From positions 5,728,401 to 5,792,400 of the forward strand of contig NC_079364.1 in the NCBI RefSeq assembly GCF_021018895.1: 64,000 nt of DNA. Reading direction: 5' to 3'. Both the position numbers and the translations under genes were made by a program. Source of the DNA: Seriola aureovittata. Taxonomy: Eukaryota; Chordata; Actinopteri; Carangiformes; Carangidae. Each line of letters opens with the position of its first letter. Position 1 is the first letter of the stretch. Shown one piece after another: positions 12,401-61,200 of the stretch. The notes under the pieces are model-generated. The model was not told where the DNA came from. It did no database searches and was given only the letters and a program-made list of their open reading frames with translations.

Positions 12401-13610
12401 AATTTAGAGACCCTCTGTATTTTTGCATCAGTTTTGCAGTGTCTCTTTTGATATTACTTATATGTTAATGACTAACAACATTTTTTTAACATTAAAATAA
12501 TAAATAATAATATATACACAAATAATAAGTTCTGAACCATTTAAAAACCGTTGTTGACCGTGGGTGTGTGATTTTGTGTTCACTAGTTTTACGGCCTGTG
12601 AAGCCGCCGCGCCAGTCAGGCCACCACAACCGCCGCCAGCGCCCTCACCAGCCCATCCTGCCCCGCCTGGAGCGGGAGGAGAACCACAGAAATCTCCTGC
12701 CTCAGCCTCCACCTGGACGTACGTTCACCACCAGATTTTCTGATTTACATGTTGTAGCTTAGCTGGCTATGTATTCTCGAGTCAACCTGGGTTTTGGTCA
12801 GACTTTGGAAAGTGAAACGTGATCACGTCCACGACAGGACTTGGATGATGACTAGATGATGCAGCTTCTGATGGTCAGAAGCTCTGCAGGCTAATTAAGA
12901 CATTCATTTTCTACTTCAGAAATGAATAAAGAAAGGGAGGGTGTAGATAAGACACTTCTGGAGTTGTTAGAAGGCTCCTTTGATGGTTCTTTGCTCAATG
13001 CCTTCTCACTTAACTCAAAAGGCAAGCGAGCGAGTTTCTTAACATGTTGACGTATTTCTATAAGGTCCAGATTTATATCATGTCCACACCTGTCAGCTTA
13101 TTTCTGCTTTTTACTCTTCAGGATATTGTGGAAAATGTCAGCGTGTTAAAGGTCGAAGGGAACGCCAGAGACAGTATTGTCAGAAGGACTTTGGTGAGTC
13201 TGAATCTTGTAGCTTTGCTGTTTTTAAATAGCTTGTGACAGAAGTTTGACATGTCTGTTGAAATATTTGTGTTAGTGTTCCGGGGCAGAGTCCTTGGGAA
13301 GCTGTACAGAGGCGAAGAGACGCGCTACGATATCCAGATCATCCACACCTACCGGAACCGCTTCCGTCTGGAGCACCGGGAGTTCCTGTGGGTCCCTAAT
13401 GTGTGTGACTGCCCTCAGCTGGAGGAAGGGAAACAGTATATACTGATGGTGCGTCGTCACATTAACTACGAGCACACGCTGAACCGCATCCTGCTGGAGG
13501 AGGAGAGCTACGTGGTGCCATACAGACCCAGAGAGGACGAGCTGCTGCGACCGCTCGAAAGACTCTGCAGCAACAGAGGACCCAAACATCCGGCAGAGCT
13601 GAGGCGATGA
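1..13610 (+). CDS. adamtsl5: ADAMTS-like protein 5, 3' ten exons (5' end outside window)
   Basis: This is a secreted, non-catalytic ADAMTS-like glycoprotein of the extracellular matrix; family members associate with fibrillin microfibrils. Exons seen: 225-285, 1054-1159, 2424-2551, 5585-5708, 9319-9405, 9945-10108, 11130-11340, 12587-12718, 13122-13193 and 13276-13610. All have AG/GT borders and their phases join into 472 residues ending in TGA. Order of modules (visible residues): end of a TSP1 repeat 1-22, cysteine-rich module 23-139, spacer 140-260, Thr/Pro linker 261-293 and beyond, NTR domain from about 338. The TSP1-Cys-rich-spacer-NTR layout without a protease domain is diagnostic of ADAMTSL5; FGRVLDGTAC and the spacer motif SGIEYEYWLP agree with the mammalian protein as I remember it. 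The signal peptide and most of the TSP1 repeat lie before the window. Positions 1-5, followed by a GTAAAT donor, may be the tail of the preceding exon, since the phase would fit. Confidence 0.9.
225..285 (+). CDS. adamtsl5: adamtsl5 exon, end of TSP1 repeat
   Basis: The acceptor CCCAG ends at 224 and the donor GT begins at 286. The exon reads NPVGGPCAGDPRQYKICNTK in the frame that starts at 226. This is the C-terminal Cys pair of a thrombospondin type-1 repeat. It enters with a codon completed by one base and ends in phase 0. The longer open frame over the same bases is in a different frame and is a shadow. Confidence 0.85.
550..611. repeat. (GT)n microsatellite
   Basis: A nearly pure GT tract with one GG interruption near 565, in the adamtsl5 intron between the first two visible exons. 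The rest of this 768-bp intron shows nothing else recognisable. Confidence 0.95.
958..1050. repeat. (TG)n microsatellite abutting a splice acceptor
   Basis: An uninterrupted TG tract of about 93 bp. It runs straight into the CAG acceptor (1051-1053) of the adamtsl5 exon at 1054, taking the place of the pyrimidine tract. Confidence 0.97.
1054..1159 (+). CDS. adamtsl5: adamtsl5 exon, start of cysteine-rich module
   Basis: The exon encodes ECRPGSEDFREMQCAAFNDR and continues to TTFHG, the canonical entry into the ADAMTS cysteine-rich module. It ends in phase 1 at donor GTCAGT. The acceptor CAG at 1051-1053 is preceded directly by about 93 bp of (TG)n instead of a pyrimidine tract. Confidence 0.9.
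2424..2551 (+). CDS. adamtsl5: adamtsl5 exon, cysteine-rich module
   Basis: The exon encodes NPCELSCLALGHNFYYNFGR, then VLDGTAC and VCVNGRCL. Cys spacing and the DGT-C motif are typical of the ADAMTS/ADAMTSL cysteine-rich module. Acceptor CCAG ends at 2423 and donor GTGAGT starts at 2552. It is followed 14 nt later by a (GT)n tract. Confidence 0.93.
2566..2621. repeat. (GT)n microsatellite
   Basis: A GT tract with two GC interruptions, beginning 14 nt after the donor of the adamtsl5 exon that ends at 2551. Confidence 0.95.
2717..3175 (+). repeat. Dispersed teleost repeat, copy A
   Basis: Its second half (about 2935-3175) is recognisably similar in order and wording to 23480-23705, for example TCACCAGCT, then a TGT(C)CGTC-like stretch, then GGTGCTG-GCAGG. 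A short GGGGGCA block precedes both copies. It lies in an adamtsl5 intron. I recognise the type as an old dispersed fish repeat but cannot name the family. Confidence 0.5.
3450..3482. repeat. (CT)n microsatellite
   Basis: A perfect CT run in an adamtsl5 intron. Confidence 0.95.
3909..3947. repeat. (GT)n/(GC)n microsatellite
   Basis: An AT/GT tract followed by CGCGCG. A similar (TG)n-GCGCGC tract lies at 4128-4152. The alternating purine-pyrimidine runs could form Z-DNA. Confidence 0.85.
4614..4805 (+). repeat. Dispersed teleost repeat related to 54655-54935
   Basis: Contains TGGTGGCGCTA, a GATCACTAAAGTTATT-like block, a TCCTCTGG...CATGAATG block and GTTGTTGAGATATTTCAGTC. The same blocks appear in the same order and strand at 54655-54935. 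This is a common decayed repeat type in percomorph introns; the family name is not certain. Confidence 0.6.
5585..5708 (+). CDS. adamtsl5: adamtsl5 exon, end of cysteine-rich module
   Basis: The exon encodes KPGCDSILGSKQQEDACMVC, then GGHNTTCLHH, the conserved CGGxNxTC-type end of the cysteine-rich module. NTT is a potential N-glycosylation sequon. The exon enters in phase 0 and leaves in phase 1, with acceptor ACAG and donor GTAGGA. Confidence 0.92.
6540..6567 (+). promoter_or_regulatory. DR1-like site and consensus estrogen-response palindrome
   Basis: 6540-6552 is TGGTCA-A-AGGTCA, a DR1-type direct repeat. 6553-6567 is AGGTCACTGTGACCT, a perfect inverted repeat with 3-nt spacing (IR3), the consensus estrogen-receptor element. 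The sequence match is direct; any binding or function is inference. Confidence 0.5.
6677..6689 (+). promoter_or_regulatory. Perfect DR1 motif
   Basis: AGGTCA-A-AGGTCA, the consensus site for HNF4, PPAR/RXR and COUP-TF type receptors. It sits in the second half of the same repeat. Confidence 0.45.
7142..7170. repeat. (CA)n microsatellite
   Basis: A pure CA tract in an adamtsl5 intron. Confidence 0.95.
7670..7740. repeat. 19-bp minisatellite, about 3.7 copies
   Basis: The unit AACAGCAGGAGAACATTAG starts at 7670, 7689, 7708 and 7727, with identical copies. Perfect identity points to recent expansion or an active slippage site. Confidence 0.95.
9319..9405 (+). CDS. adamtsl5: adamtsl5 exon, spacer start
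   Basis: The exon encodes GPFGYNEVAMIPAGATHIRV and TDNSRNYL. IPxGAxHIRV is the hallmark first strand of the ADAMTS spacer. It is phase 1 on both sides, with acceptor CCAG and donor GTAAGA. A (CA)n tract begins 17 nt after the exon. Confidence 0.93.
9422..9465. repeat. (CA)n microsatellite
   Basis: A perfect CA tract starting 17 nt after the donor of the adamtsl5 spacer exon. Intronic CA tracts near donors are known hnRNP L binding sites. Confidence 0.95.
9945..10108 (+). CDS. adamtsl5: adamtsl5 exon, spacer middle
   Basis: The exon encodes ALQNGRSQFVINGNWKISIP, GEYNIAGTKLLYRR and a segment ending GPTKEDLHLM. This matches the spacer pattern in which a glycine-rich strand is followed by GPT-x-D-L. 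Acceptor CCAG ends at 9944. Donor GTGAGA starts at 10109 and the exon ends in phase 0. Confidence 0.92.
10109..11129 (+). other. adamtsl5: adamtsl5 intron
   Basis: A 1.0-kb intron inside the spacer-coding region. I see nothing recognisable in it. Confidence 0.7.
11130..11340 (+). CDS. adamtsl5: adamtsl5 exon, spacer end and Thr/Pro linker
   Basis: The first half encodes SGIEYEYWLPPDQYALYHGR, the end of the spacer. The second half encodes a low-complexity linker with runs of Thr from (ACC)n codons, then RPPPVTTQPHW. Such a stretch is a likely mucin-type O-glycosylated hinge before the NTR domain. The exon enters in phase 0 and leaves in phase 1 at donor GTAAGA. Confidence 0.9.
11263..11307 (+). 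repeat. adamtsl5: Coding (ACC)n trinucleotide tract
   Basis: Near-perfect ACC/ACA triplets within the linker exon encode a run of Thr broken by one Ala. Being a triplet repeat, length change here would alter linker length without shifting frame. Confidence 0.9.
11341..12586 (+). other. adamtsl5: adamtsl5 intron
   Basis: A 1.2-kb AT-rich intron between the two linker exons. I see no feature in it. Confidence 0.7.
12587..12718 (+). CDS. adamtsl5: adamtsl5 exon, basic linker
   Basis: The exon is phase 1 on both sides and encodes LRPVKPPRQSGHHNRRQRPH, then a segment ending in LLPQPPPG. It is Arg/Pro/His rich with no Cys, so it is unstructured linker. Acceptor CACTAG and donor GTACGT flank it. 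It is assigned to the gene because it links the neighbouring exons in frame. Confidence 0.82.
13122..13193 (+). CDS. adamtsl5: adamtsl5 exon, NTR domain start
   Basis: This short 72-nt exon encodes YCGKCQRVKGRRERQRQYCQ, then KDF. The CxxC pair and the following Cys open the NTR/netrin-like fold. Acceptor TTCAG ends at 13121, donor GTGAGT starts at 13194, and the exon is phase 1 on both sides. Confidence 0.9.
13276..13610 (+). CDS. adamtsl5: adamtsl5 terminal exon, NTR domain and stop
   Basis: After acceptor TTAG the exon encodes VFRGRVLGKLYRGEETRYDI, then a beta-rich stretch with VCDCPQLEEGKQYILMVRR and a last Cys in RLCSNRG, closing the NTR disulfide set. The stop TGA is at 13608-13610. The open frame on the opposite strand of this exon is a shadow. 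Confidence 0.95.
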
Positions 13611-16600
13611 GTGTGAAGACAAACTTTGTGTGTGTGTGTGTGTGTGTGTGTGAGTGTGAGTGAGTGTGTGAAAGTCAGAGAATGATGCTCATGCTGAAGC
13701 TTTATTCACCGCCAGTGTTTCATTTCTGGACCTTCAAAACATCAGCGGACTCCAAAGCCTGATGATTTCCAGAGTGGTGTCACTGGACAGAGATGAAAGT
13801 TGGATTCAACCTCATTTGAAACTCGCCACATTGAGAAACCAAAAAGACTCATGTTTATTTAAAAGCCTGACCAGCTTACTGTACCGTATAGAGCACTTTA
13901 GGTGGACGATTGTGCCCACCTTTAAACACATACCAAAGAGAAGAATATTTACTGAAATGGCCTTTTTGTTATTGCTGATTTTCCACAGCTGTCATTTAAT
14001 TTTTTTTCATATTATTGTATTTGTGTGTGTGTAAACTTAAAAGAAAAATTCACCTCAGAACACAGAAACAGCTACTTAAATACCCTCAAACACAAATTTG
14101 TCCCTTGCTTCTTTCTGGGAATGAATCATGTGTTCGGACTAATCCAGATGTTTCCAGCAGCTCAGTAAAGTTTGTATCGCAGCAAATGCTTGTGCGATAT
14201 AAAATATGAGTGAGGTTGTCTGAACACACAGTGAACACACTGCCTGCGTTGTGTATGCGTGGTGGCTGCTGTCGCTTCTGCGGAGAAACACACTGTGTCT
14301 GTGTTCACACCGGCTGCGTCACAGCTGCTGCAGTTCTGTCTCTTTACATTGAGTTCGCAGGTTACATGAATGTTGGATTTCTTTTCATTGTTAGTTAATT
14401 TCTGATTTATTTTTGGCAGAAAATGTAAGTAAAATATCAGTGCCTCCACATGCAGCTACTAAAATGGTTAAAAAATATATTCATATTTCTTCATGTCTGT
14501 GTCATATTCAGATTCAGACATAGACAACTATAGTGGAAGTTGTCAGTTTTATGTAACATCAACAAATCTTTCCTCTGCTCATTTTTGCTAGGAGACACGT
14601 GTCATATCGTGAAAAATAGGCAAGATGCAGAATCTCTAGATCATGTGATGCTGCTGCAAGGCATGTGTCAACTCTAACCTGTTAACATGGCCACCGAAAT
14701 GAAAACAAAGGCGTTCTGCAGCCGCGACGCACACACCACGCAGCCAGTGTGTTCCTGACCTGAGATTCCACTGTTTGTGTTGAGGACGTAATTCAATGTG
14801 AGTAATCTTTTTGAAATGGGAAGAATTTTCAGCTTCAGAACTCTGTTTCTCCACTACAGCCACAGAAAAACAAAATGCAATGCAGATTCCACCTTTAACA
14901 ATGTTAACGGAGTCTAACTCTGCTACCACTTATTTTCCACCTTTAAACAGAAGCTGCATGTAACTACTAATTAGATTATTAAAATGTTTAGATTTGCTAC
15001 AAAATGTGGAATCACAAAATACTGAACATCATACAGTGACGTTCAGCTGCATGACCGGTTCTGAAGGTGGATTTTTCTTTTAGCTTTCACTCCAGATATC
15101 TAACAACATATCGCTTCACAATGTATTTATGTATAAAAAAATAAGCTTAAATCATAACACTTTACTCTTGCGTCACTCGTTTAATGTCTTTCACAGTGTT
15201 TCGTTTTTTATAGTGTTTTAAATCAGGTCTGCTTTGTGATACTTTACATGAAAGACAATATGAAATATACAGTATTTTATTGTGTGGCACCGATTAGCTG
15301 CAAATATACTAAAACATAATTGTTTTTTGTTTTTATTTTTGGAGAAAATTTGCAGCCGTCTGTCAGTAGTTTGTGCCCTTTGTTATGCATTTGAAACCTC
15401 ATCTACATGTGCCAAGAGTTTCTTTGTACATCTGTCCATGTGGTGTATGGATGATAATGACCCACTTTCTTGATATAAAATCATTATAGAAGTTAAAAAA
15501 AAGCAACCGTTGCAACATAATTTGGATGTAATGTAGTAGTGATTTTTGCTCTTGAACGCACAGCACAAAGGTGAACAAACCAAGCATGAGACCAGCAGCG
15601 TTTGTAAGAAAACAATGTATTTACAAAAATGCTTTACATCTACAACAAAGGAAACACTGCTCTAAACTACAGATAATATAACTGTATATATATATATGTG
15701 TATATACATATACATATATATATTTTCTTATTTTCTTATTTTTTTTGTTTGGACTGAGCCAGCCGCTCATTAACCGTAAAGAAGTCATCACAGACACTCA
15801 GCTCAGTTTCCCTTCAGTCGAGGGGAGAGATGGAGAACTCGTTCACAGTTTTCCATCATCAGCAGTAACCTTTCGGGGAAGAGGGGGTATTTTTTTTAGA
15901 TTCATAACATAGCTCACCTCAGCGTCTTGGAGACACGACTACTTCATCTGAAGGCATGAGACAGAAATCTTCTGTCCCTTCTGGAATTCAGATTTTATTT
16001 TTTATTTTTTATTTTTTTAGCACTCCTGGTTTCAAATTGAGTATCAAATGCATAAAATATAATGTAAACAATCACAGTTCACTCTATTATTAATGGATTT
16101 AGAAGTGAATGATGTACTGTAAAGCAACATACTTGCTCCTCATTATAAGTCAAATGCAAACAAATTTTTTGCCCCAATTAAACAAGCAACAATTAAACAA
16201 ATCTATTATGTTGAACTTTGAAGAGCACCATACATTTCAGTGTAGCTGCCTCTCAGTCGCTCTTCTGTCACTGAGCGTTTAAAAATCAATCTTGTGAAAC
16301 GATGCAGAGAAAACACTGACAGAGAATCTGTTCATCATCTGATCTTTGGACATTTCAGGTTTTATGTAAATGCATGAACAAATTTCTCTTTAGCTTGAAT
16401 GTGGAATGAAGAACCAGTCCAGGAGTGGCCTCTTTGACAGGTTGACACAGTTCATAATTGAAGGAGTGCTTGGCTCTGTTTGGACTATTTCTGGTGTGTA
16501 ACTGTTCACACTAAATGAAATAGTTCATGCTGTTAATCTCTGTAATTCCACTGTGACTTTTCCATTCATTGTCATGACAGCAGCTGATTTCAGCTTCAGG

Positions 16601-18205
16601 TTTTGTACTAATTTACAGAAGTGATAAAAAAATATCATTATAACACTGGAGAGAAAAGTGCTTAATAGATGTTCAAGCAATAGTTACACATTCTGCCTAT
16701 TCATTTTTCTGATGAGAGTAAGACTGACACTCTCATGTCTGTGCATTAAAGGGGTTATACGTAAGTTTTCTTTGCTGCTGAATGTGGTTTCTTGTCAGGA
16801 GCGGGTAGTGGTGATGGTGGCTTAACAAAAGCTTCAGCCAGATTACAAGAAAATACAGCCTCTCTCTCAGCACTACTTCTTCAGGGCAGCCTGGACGCTA
16901 CAGTGACTCGGTATTGGAAAGTGATGAGGCGGGCCAACCGGGCTCAGGTTAGCTGGTTAGCATGCTATCTTCAGTAGAAGAAAAGAGGTGATAGAAATAA
17001 ACGCTAAACAAGAAAGTTGCTTTCCGCCACTAGAGACAGCTGTTCTAGACTGGTAAGTAAATGTAACATTGGCTACATAGCAATAGCCAAAACTTGCATA
17101 TATCAGCCTAGCTGGTTAGCTTTAACTTAGTATAAAGACTGAAAAAACTGAGGGTACAGCTCACCTGGCTCTGTCCCTCTGAAGCTTCATCATTAACATG
17201 TTATATCTCCTTTGTTTAATCTGTCCACAAACAGAAATGTAAAATCAACAGGTGCCATTCCTCTCCAGGTGCAATGTATTTCCCAAAACATTTAACTTTT
17301 TTGAAGATTGTACTGTAACTTGGTAACTGAATTTGATTGCAAGATGGGTCACCAATTATATTGACTTTTAAGTTGTGAAAATAAAAAATAAATAAAAGAT
17401 GATATAAAAACTTAAAATGGAGAGAAATCTAAAGTTCTGCTTCCAACCGAACACTTCACACACTGATTTCACAGATGGAACTACAGAGAAAACGTCTGTT
17501 ATGATGTTTGGTTGAAATGACCTGCCTAAATATTTTCAGTTCACTTCTTCAATTATAGATGTTATTGACTAGAACCAGCTATGGTATTTGTTTGACCTTG
17601 CACTTGGTTCTCTGTTCCAGCATTGAGAAAGATTTGTTCATGATCACAACCGTCCACTGCCAAAGATAAGAGGACTTTGTTTTTCAGGGCAGAAAAAAAA
17701 GTAATTAGGACGTGTGCTTCTGTAGCAACATTACAGCAAATATCTAGAATTCCTCCTCTGTTACAATATTAAAAGTCTAAATACAGCCAAAAATTGAAAA
17801 TAACACTAAAATGAAACAGTAGAAATTCATAAATTTATCCAACTTTACACCGACTTACTGTAATTCCCACATTAAAGAGAGTGAGCGTTCACTCCTTCAA
17901 ATCCCTTTGGCAATTCATACTGTAAATGTGTTTCCAAACCACAGTCAAGTCCTTGTTAGTGGTTTAATTTTATGTTGTGCCTGTGACATCAGGGCTTCAC
18001 CAAGTTCTTCACGTATCAACAGGGCGCTAAGCCTCCTGATTGGTCCTTCTCACAGGACTGTGAGTCTTTGACCTCTGACCGCTGTGACCTCTATTCCTGA
18101 AAATCCCCTCCTGCGGGGCACCACGAGGAGGCTCGGAGTCATCTGACCTCTCGCCCACGTCTCGCCACGTCCGCCTCCCTCCTGCCCGGCCCCTCACAGA
18201 GGCTG
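13611..18205. other. Convergent intergenic region and 3' UTRs
   Basis: About 4.6 kb between the stop codons of adamtsl5 (+) and serinc4 (-), which must hold both 3' UTRs. AATAAA strings occur on both strands, such as + 16996-17001, but none can be chosen with confidence. It also has a (GT)n tract at 13627-13652 just after the adamtsl5 stop and an AT-rich tract at 15690-15722. No further exon is convincing. Confidence 0.7.
17060..17240 (+). repeat. Decayed dispersed teleost repeat
   Basis: Contains TATAAAGACTGAAAAAACTG, CTGGCTCTGTCC and AACATGTTATATCTCCTTTG in an order typical of a very common percomorph repeat. It is degenerate, and the family is not named with confidence. Confidence 0.45.
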
Positions 18206-56224
<38,019 letters not shown>

Positions 56225-56703
56225 CGTGCCTCTAAACTGCTTTTCCTCGGCCACAGCAGTTCTACATTTGGCCATGAATTTCCAGCACAAACAGTTTTTC
56301 TCTCAGATGGCCTGCAAAGATGGCATCCTCACATCCTCACAGAGGCGAGAACACGACATCTAACAGTCCTGTTAGGAGATGGAAATGAAAAGTAAACCCA
56401 CAACGCTCAATCCGGCAGGTTGTCCCTACACTCTCCTTATGCTGGATTAGCAGTAAATCTAGTCCAGCTGGGCTCCCTGCAGCCGAGAGCCTCAGCATGA
56501 GCGCCGGTTCAGCTACTCTCAGTGCAGCCTCGCAGGGGAATAAGTTGTTTTTTTGCCCATATCCTTCCTGCGTGCTTTGGCTCTGCGGCTGTGTTGGGTG
56601 CTGCCAGAAAAGAGGGAGAGGTGGTGGAGAATGCCCGGTGCCCTCCCCCCATCCTCCCCCTGTCCTACCCGGTCAGATTAGGCAAAGAGGGGAGGAGGGG
56701 GTG

Positions 56704-56727
56704 AGGAGGAGGAGGAGGAGGAGGAGG
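56704..56727. repeat. (GGA)n tract in GC-rich upstream DNA
   Basis: A purine-rich GAGGAGGAGG run in a C/G-rich stretch about 480 bp upstream of the serinc4 start. It could be promoter DNA of serinc4, but no specific box is visible. Confidence 0.7.
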
Positions 56728-57767
56728 TCGACAGGGACCATGTGTCAGTCCCATCTGTCCCTCCCTTCCCTTCCCTTCCCCCCCTCAGCACTACACAAAC
56801 TCCACAGTACAATGGCATAGTGGTGTTTAATCCAGATTTAGAAAATTAAACAATTACCCCCGGTGTGATTTCTAAATGCCGATGCCTGACTCCTCACAGC
56901 CTGCAGCTGCACCTATTGACCCCCCCCCCAGACCTCGTCCAAGTCCGAGTCTGTGTGCCACTCACAGAAAGAGGCCACGTCCATAATCCTAACAAGTTAT
57001 CATGACTGCATTACAACCCAGAAACACTGAGCTGGGACGGACTGAGCGCAGGCCTGTCTGTGATGGAATCAACAAAGGCAGGGGGCATTAGTAGATGTGC
57101 TCACAGCTTAACAACAAACAGGCCAATGGATGTTTGATGTTGGGGGGGGGGCTCTAATGGAAGGATGAAAGTAGTAAGTAGTAAGTAAAAACTTAGTTAC
57201 AGTTAATATTTTAACTTTCATACATAATCTGTTAGAAATCCGGTCTTATAACCTTAATTCCTTCAAAAAGCATTTTAACAAGATGTTTCCACTTGCAGCT
57301 TCGTCTGCGTTTGTCTCTGTGCTTTTCATTTGTGCATCTCATTCTCATTGTTTGTTCACAGTTGTAAGTCTGACATGAGGAGGACTAGAGGACAAGAGGC
57401 TGCTCCTGCACAGAGCAACTTTTTATTCTATACACTGTAAAAACTTCTTTGTTTGTTACATTCATATCTAAAGAAAAATTAATAAATCCATCAACTGGTT
57501 TGTTAAAACCGAGGATATTTTTAAAGCTCAGATATCAGATAAGTAATTTATCATTTTCAGGCTTTTAAAGTTCCAGGTTAATCATTGAAATGAATCCTCG
57601 AGATTCTTCAGTTTTTTAAATTTAGTGATAATCACTGTTTTGCAGTTAATGTCAGTGACACTGATTCACTTGTTGGTCAGAATCAATAGTTAAAAAAGCT
57701 GAATGTATGTCAGTGAAACACTGCAGTTTGTTTCTGTGTTGCACAGCAGCAGTGAAATTAAACAATG

Positions 57768-57771
<4 letters not shown>

Positions 57772-57844
<73 letters not shown>
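57772..57844. repeat. (GT)n microsatellite
   Basis: About 73 bp of GT with one GG interruption. Confidence 0.97.
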
Positions 57845-57846
<2 letters not shown>

Positions 57847-58339
57847 CTGTTAAAAAGCGCTGAGTGCACGAGGAGAGAGTCAGATTAGATTTGGGTTAGT
57901 GTGCAGGGCGGAGCGCCGGGATAATCCCGCCGTTGTTCAGCCCTCTTCTCAGTCAGGATGACCTTCACTGGCCCAGACGGGACGTTAGCAGCTGCAGCTT
58001 GTTACAGTCTCTGAGCGGCTGCAGACAAGCTTCACTGAGCCAGAGGCTGTCTGAGCCAACAGCAATTTGTCACTGTGCTGCATCTCACCTGGTAACACAC
58101 ATTATCCTACATAGGACTGTAGTAAATGCTGTGTCCAGCAGATTCAATGATAAAGGATCAGTCTCAATGTGATCTGTTGAATTTAGATAACTCGCTCCAC
58201 ACAACAATCAGCCCACTGCAGTAAACTGTGCTCTCCAAACAGCAAACATACCCATGCAGCTGCAGGATTAGTTTCCAAACCTAACTGTACATTCTCACTG
58301 TTGACACAAAAAAACAACTGTGAACAAGCAGTACACAAA

Positions 58340-58675
58340 CCTAAATACTCAGTTACAAAATCAAAATATACATAAAGTACCAAATGTAAAAATACTCAAG
58401 TACTCATTTGCAAAACAGCAAATTTAAGAATAATCTATATTACATTATTGGATGATGATTATGAATTATTGATGCATTCATGTGCTCATCACTTTAATGC
58501 TGCAGCTCGTAAAGAGAAGCTAATTTTAACCACTTCATGCGGCAGGGTAACTTTGTCTTATTGTTGATTAGTTTTGTAAAAGTATAAATTAACATAAAAA
58601 CTCAAGTGAAGTACAAGTCATTTTAAATTGTACTTTAATACAGTTGTTGAATAAATGTACTTAGGCCCATATTAA
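58340..58675 (-). repeat. AGTACTT-family dispersed repeat
   Basis: AAAATACTCAAGTACTCATT near the left, and AAGTGAAGTACAAGTCATTT then TTGAATAAATGTACTTAG at the right, mark a decayed copy of the same family as 62951-63111. Confidence 0.55.
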
Positions 58676-60039
58676 TGGCATGATTAACATATCTTATCAA
58701 TCAACTTATCAATGGATAGTACTGGGTTTCTGTAGATAAACAACAGCTGTTCTGATGTTGATGGTCTGATCAGAAAGTCAGGGTAAAAATATTTGTCACA
58801 TTTGGCTGCTGTCAGGTTTTTCTCTGCAGCGTAACTGATTTAGTAGAATGATTTGTTTTTAGACCTGGACCTGTTTACATGCATGTTGGAAAATAGCAGC
58901 CAGTGCCAAAACCTTGTACTGTAATTCTTCAGAAGAGCCGCAGTCGGCGGTACAGATTCGCTTTCTAGGAAGTGAGCAACAAACAAGAGGTCAAATAAGA
59001 GGTTAGCTGTGGTTCACACTCAGCTAAGAGGCTTGGACTTACAGACCCAGTGAATGAGGACTCTCTCAGAACCTGAGAGCAACAACAGTTGAAAGGTTAT
59101 TAGTCTGAAGTCTGAGAACACCAGACCCTGCATCTGCACAGCAGAAACATCCTCAGTCTGTCACCTCGTAATTTATATTCATGTAACCAGCTGTCACAAC
59201 CAAACTCTCACAACCTGTGTTCTGTCCGTGCTCTGTCGAGGGACGACAAGTCTGCAGTAACAATCTACACAGAGGTGTATGTGTATGTATGTCTGTCTAA
59301 TAAACAGTCGCTAATGTAAAGCCAGGTAGTATCAAGCATTTTTTTTCCACACCACCCATTAGCCACCAACAAAGGCAGGAAACGTGAGTCGGTCCACCAC
59401 TCTGGTCCAGACTCCAGTCTCAAATGTCTCTACAACTACTCGAGGCATCATCATAAAGTTTGGGACAGGCGTTCATGGTCCCAGGAGGATGCATCTCCAT
59501 GACTGTGGTGACTGACTTTTCACCACCATGAGGTTGATGTATGTGGTTTTAGGGGAGAGTCTCAACTATCGAGTGCTTTGTCTTGAATCAGACTTCATAA
59601 TTTTGTCCAATACTTTCACTGGTTCATGACATGGTGGAATTTAACAAAGTACCATTAAGTACTACATTGTGGGTAGTATTTCAGGGGGTGATATTGCAGT
59701 TTTCACTTAGTATTAGCTATCATTTTCTACTTTATATCGCCTATATATTAATGTATATTTCCTACACCTGAGGTAAACTAAGCTTGCTTCTTTTTTTTAA
59801 ACAGATTTGTATTTACATTTTGGGGGTAACATGTTTCATTAACTGGAAAAAAAAGTATTTATGTATGTTTATCTGTAGCCTATAGCATATTCATAATGTA
59901 TGTTATGATTACATAAGTGTTAATCATGTAACATCATATGACAAGAATAAAGAGTTTTTAAAAATTCTGTTGTTAAAACAAACTGAAATAGAGATTTCAG
60001 GGCCAAGAACAGTCACTGTTTCACATAATATCTTTAATC

Positions 60040-60310
60040 TCGCTGTGGATTATTCCCTCCAACATGAGTGGGTGTAAACCAGCACTAAGTCCCTGTGATC
60101 AACACGTGTTGCTCTGAGCGGTCCAGGCCGCCGTGGCCCGGCATTCCTGGGGGCCCCTTTCACTCTCAGATAATTACTGCTGCCTTGTGGGAGAGGAGGA
60201 AGTGCCAAAGAGGACAAACAAAAGCAAATTAGCGGATGCAAATCTCCGCTTGAGCGAAAGCACTCAATCTATGGTTTCAATAGGCTTGCGCAATAACAGT
60301 TGGCTGAAAT
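60040..60310. promoter_or_regulatory. Candidate conserved non-coding block with octamer motif
   Basis: GC-balanced, non-repetitive DNA standing out from AT-rich surroundings. It contains ATGCAAAT (60236-60243), the POU/octamer motif, with AGATAATTACTG and CAAATTAGCG (homeodomain TAAT cores) nearby. No coding potential is apparent. Conservation is a guess from composition only. Confidence 0.25.
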
Positions 60311-61200
60311 CCAGGCCTTGTTTACAAAAAAAAAGGACACAAAAAATTATCCATTCATTAATCCTCTAGGACTCTTCTTGAGCAAAACTATGGGGTAACG
60401 GTTTTTGACCAGCATTGTTTTTTTTTTTACCTGTTTTAGTGGGTAAATAAAACATTGGGAGTTGTAGATGATTCACATGCAGCTGCAAGTAATAAGAACA
60501 ATTCTCCTTCCCATAGAAACACAATGTACCCATTCATACATAGATGTGTCATGACTGAGTGCACAACCTGCTCACATAGTTCATAGTAGGACAGACTATT
60601 ACTAGAGTTCAGATGTCACTTTCTCCACATTCTTAAATTGAAAAATAAATGGCTGAAGTTTAATGAAAATTTGAAAGATGCTTGAGTTTTTATTGATTTG
60701 ACACGAAAATCAATGTTGAATATTAATATTTTCGTTGCGATTCTTTTTTGTATTAATTGACTGGTTATTATATGAGTTCACATTACATGACCTACATGCT
60801 TTGGGTTTGAGGTACTTGTTCAGATTGCAGGAAATCTTAATACTACAAACTACTGTACAGTTATTTTCAGAATGATGGTTCCAAAGCTTTGTGGCTTGTG
60901 ATCACTTAAAATGAACCAATGAGCATTGTGAACGCTCATCACAGGTTATGGCCCCCAGTGCATCCACAAGTTGAGACCAGTTGAACGAAAGAGTGATTTT
61001 TCTTTCTTGGATTTGTGCTAATTGAAGAAGCCTGAAGAATGAAAAGTATCCAGTATTACACAATAAAAAAGTAAAAATTTGAGAAAAGTCAAAAAAGATG
61101 AAGAATTTTCTGTGATGTACGTTATTGTTTCTAATCCCCTTGATTATCAGATCTATCTTGACCCCTTGGATTGGAAACCAACTGGTTTAAATTACTTTAA

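Noticed and set aside
13272..13622. 116-codon frame on the - strand opposite the last adamtsl5 exon
   Set aside because: A shadow of the NTR-domain exon; it has no family resemblance and no splice partners.
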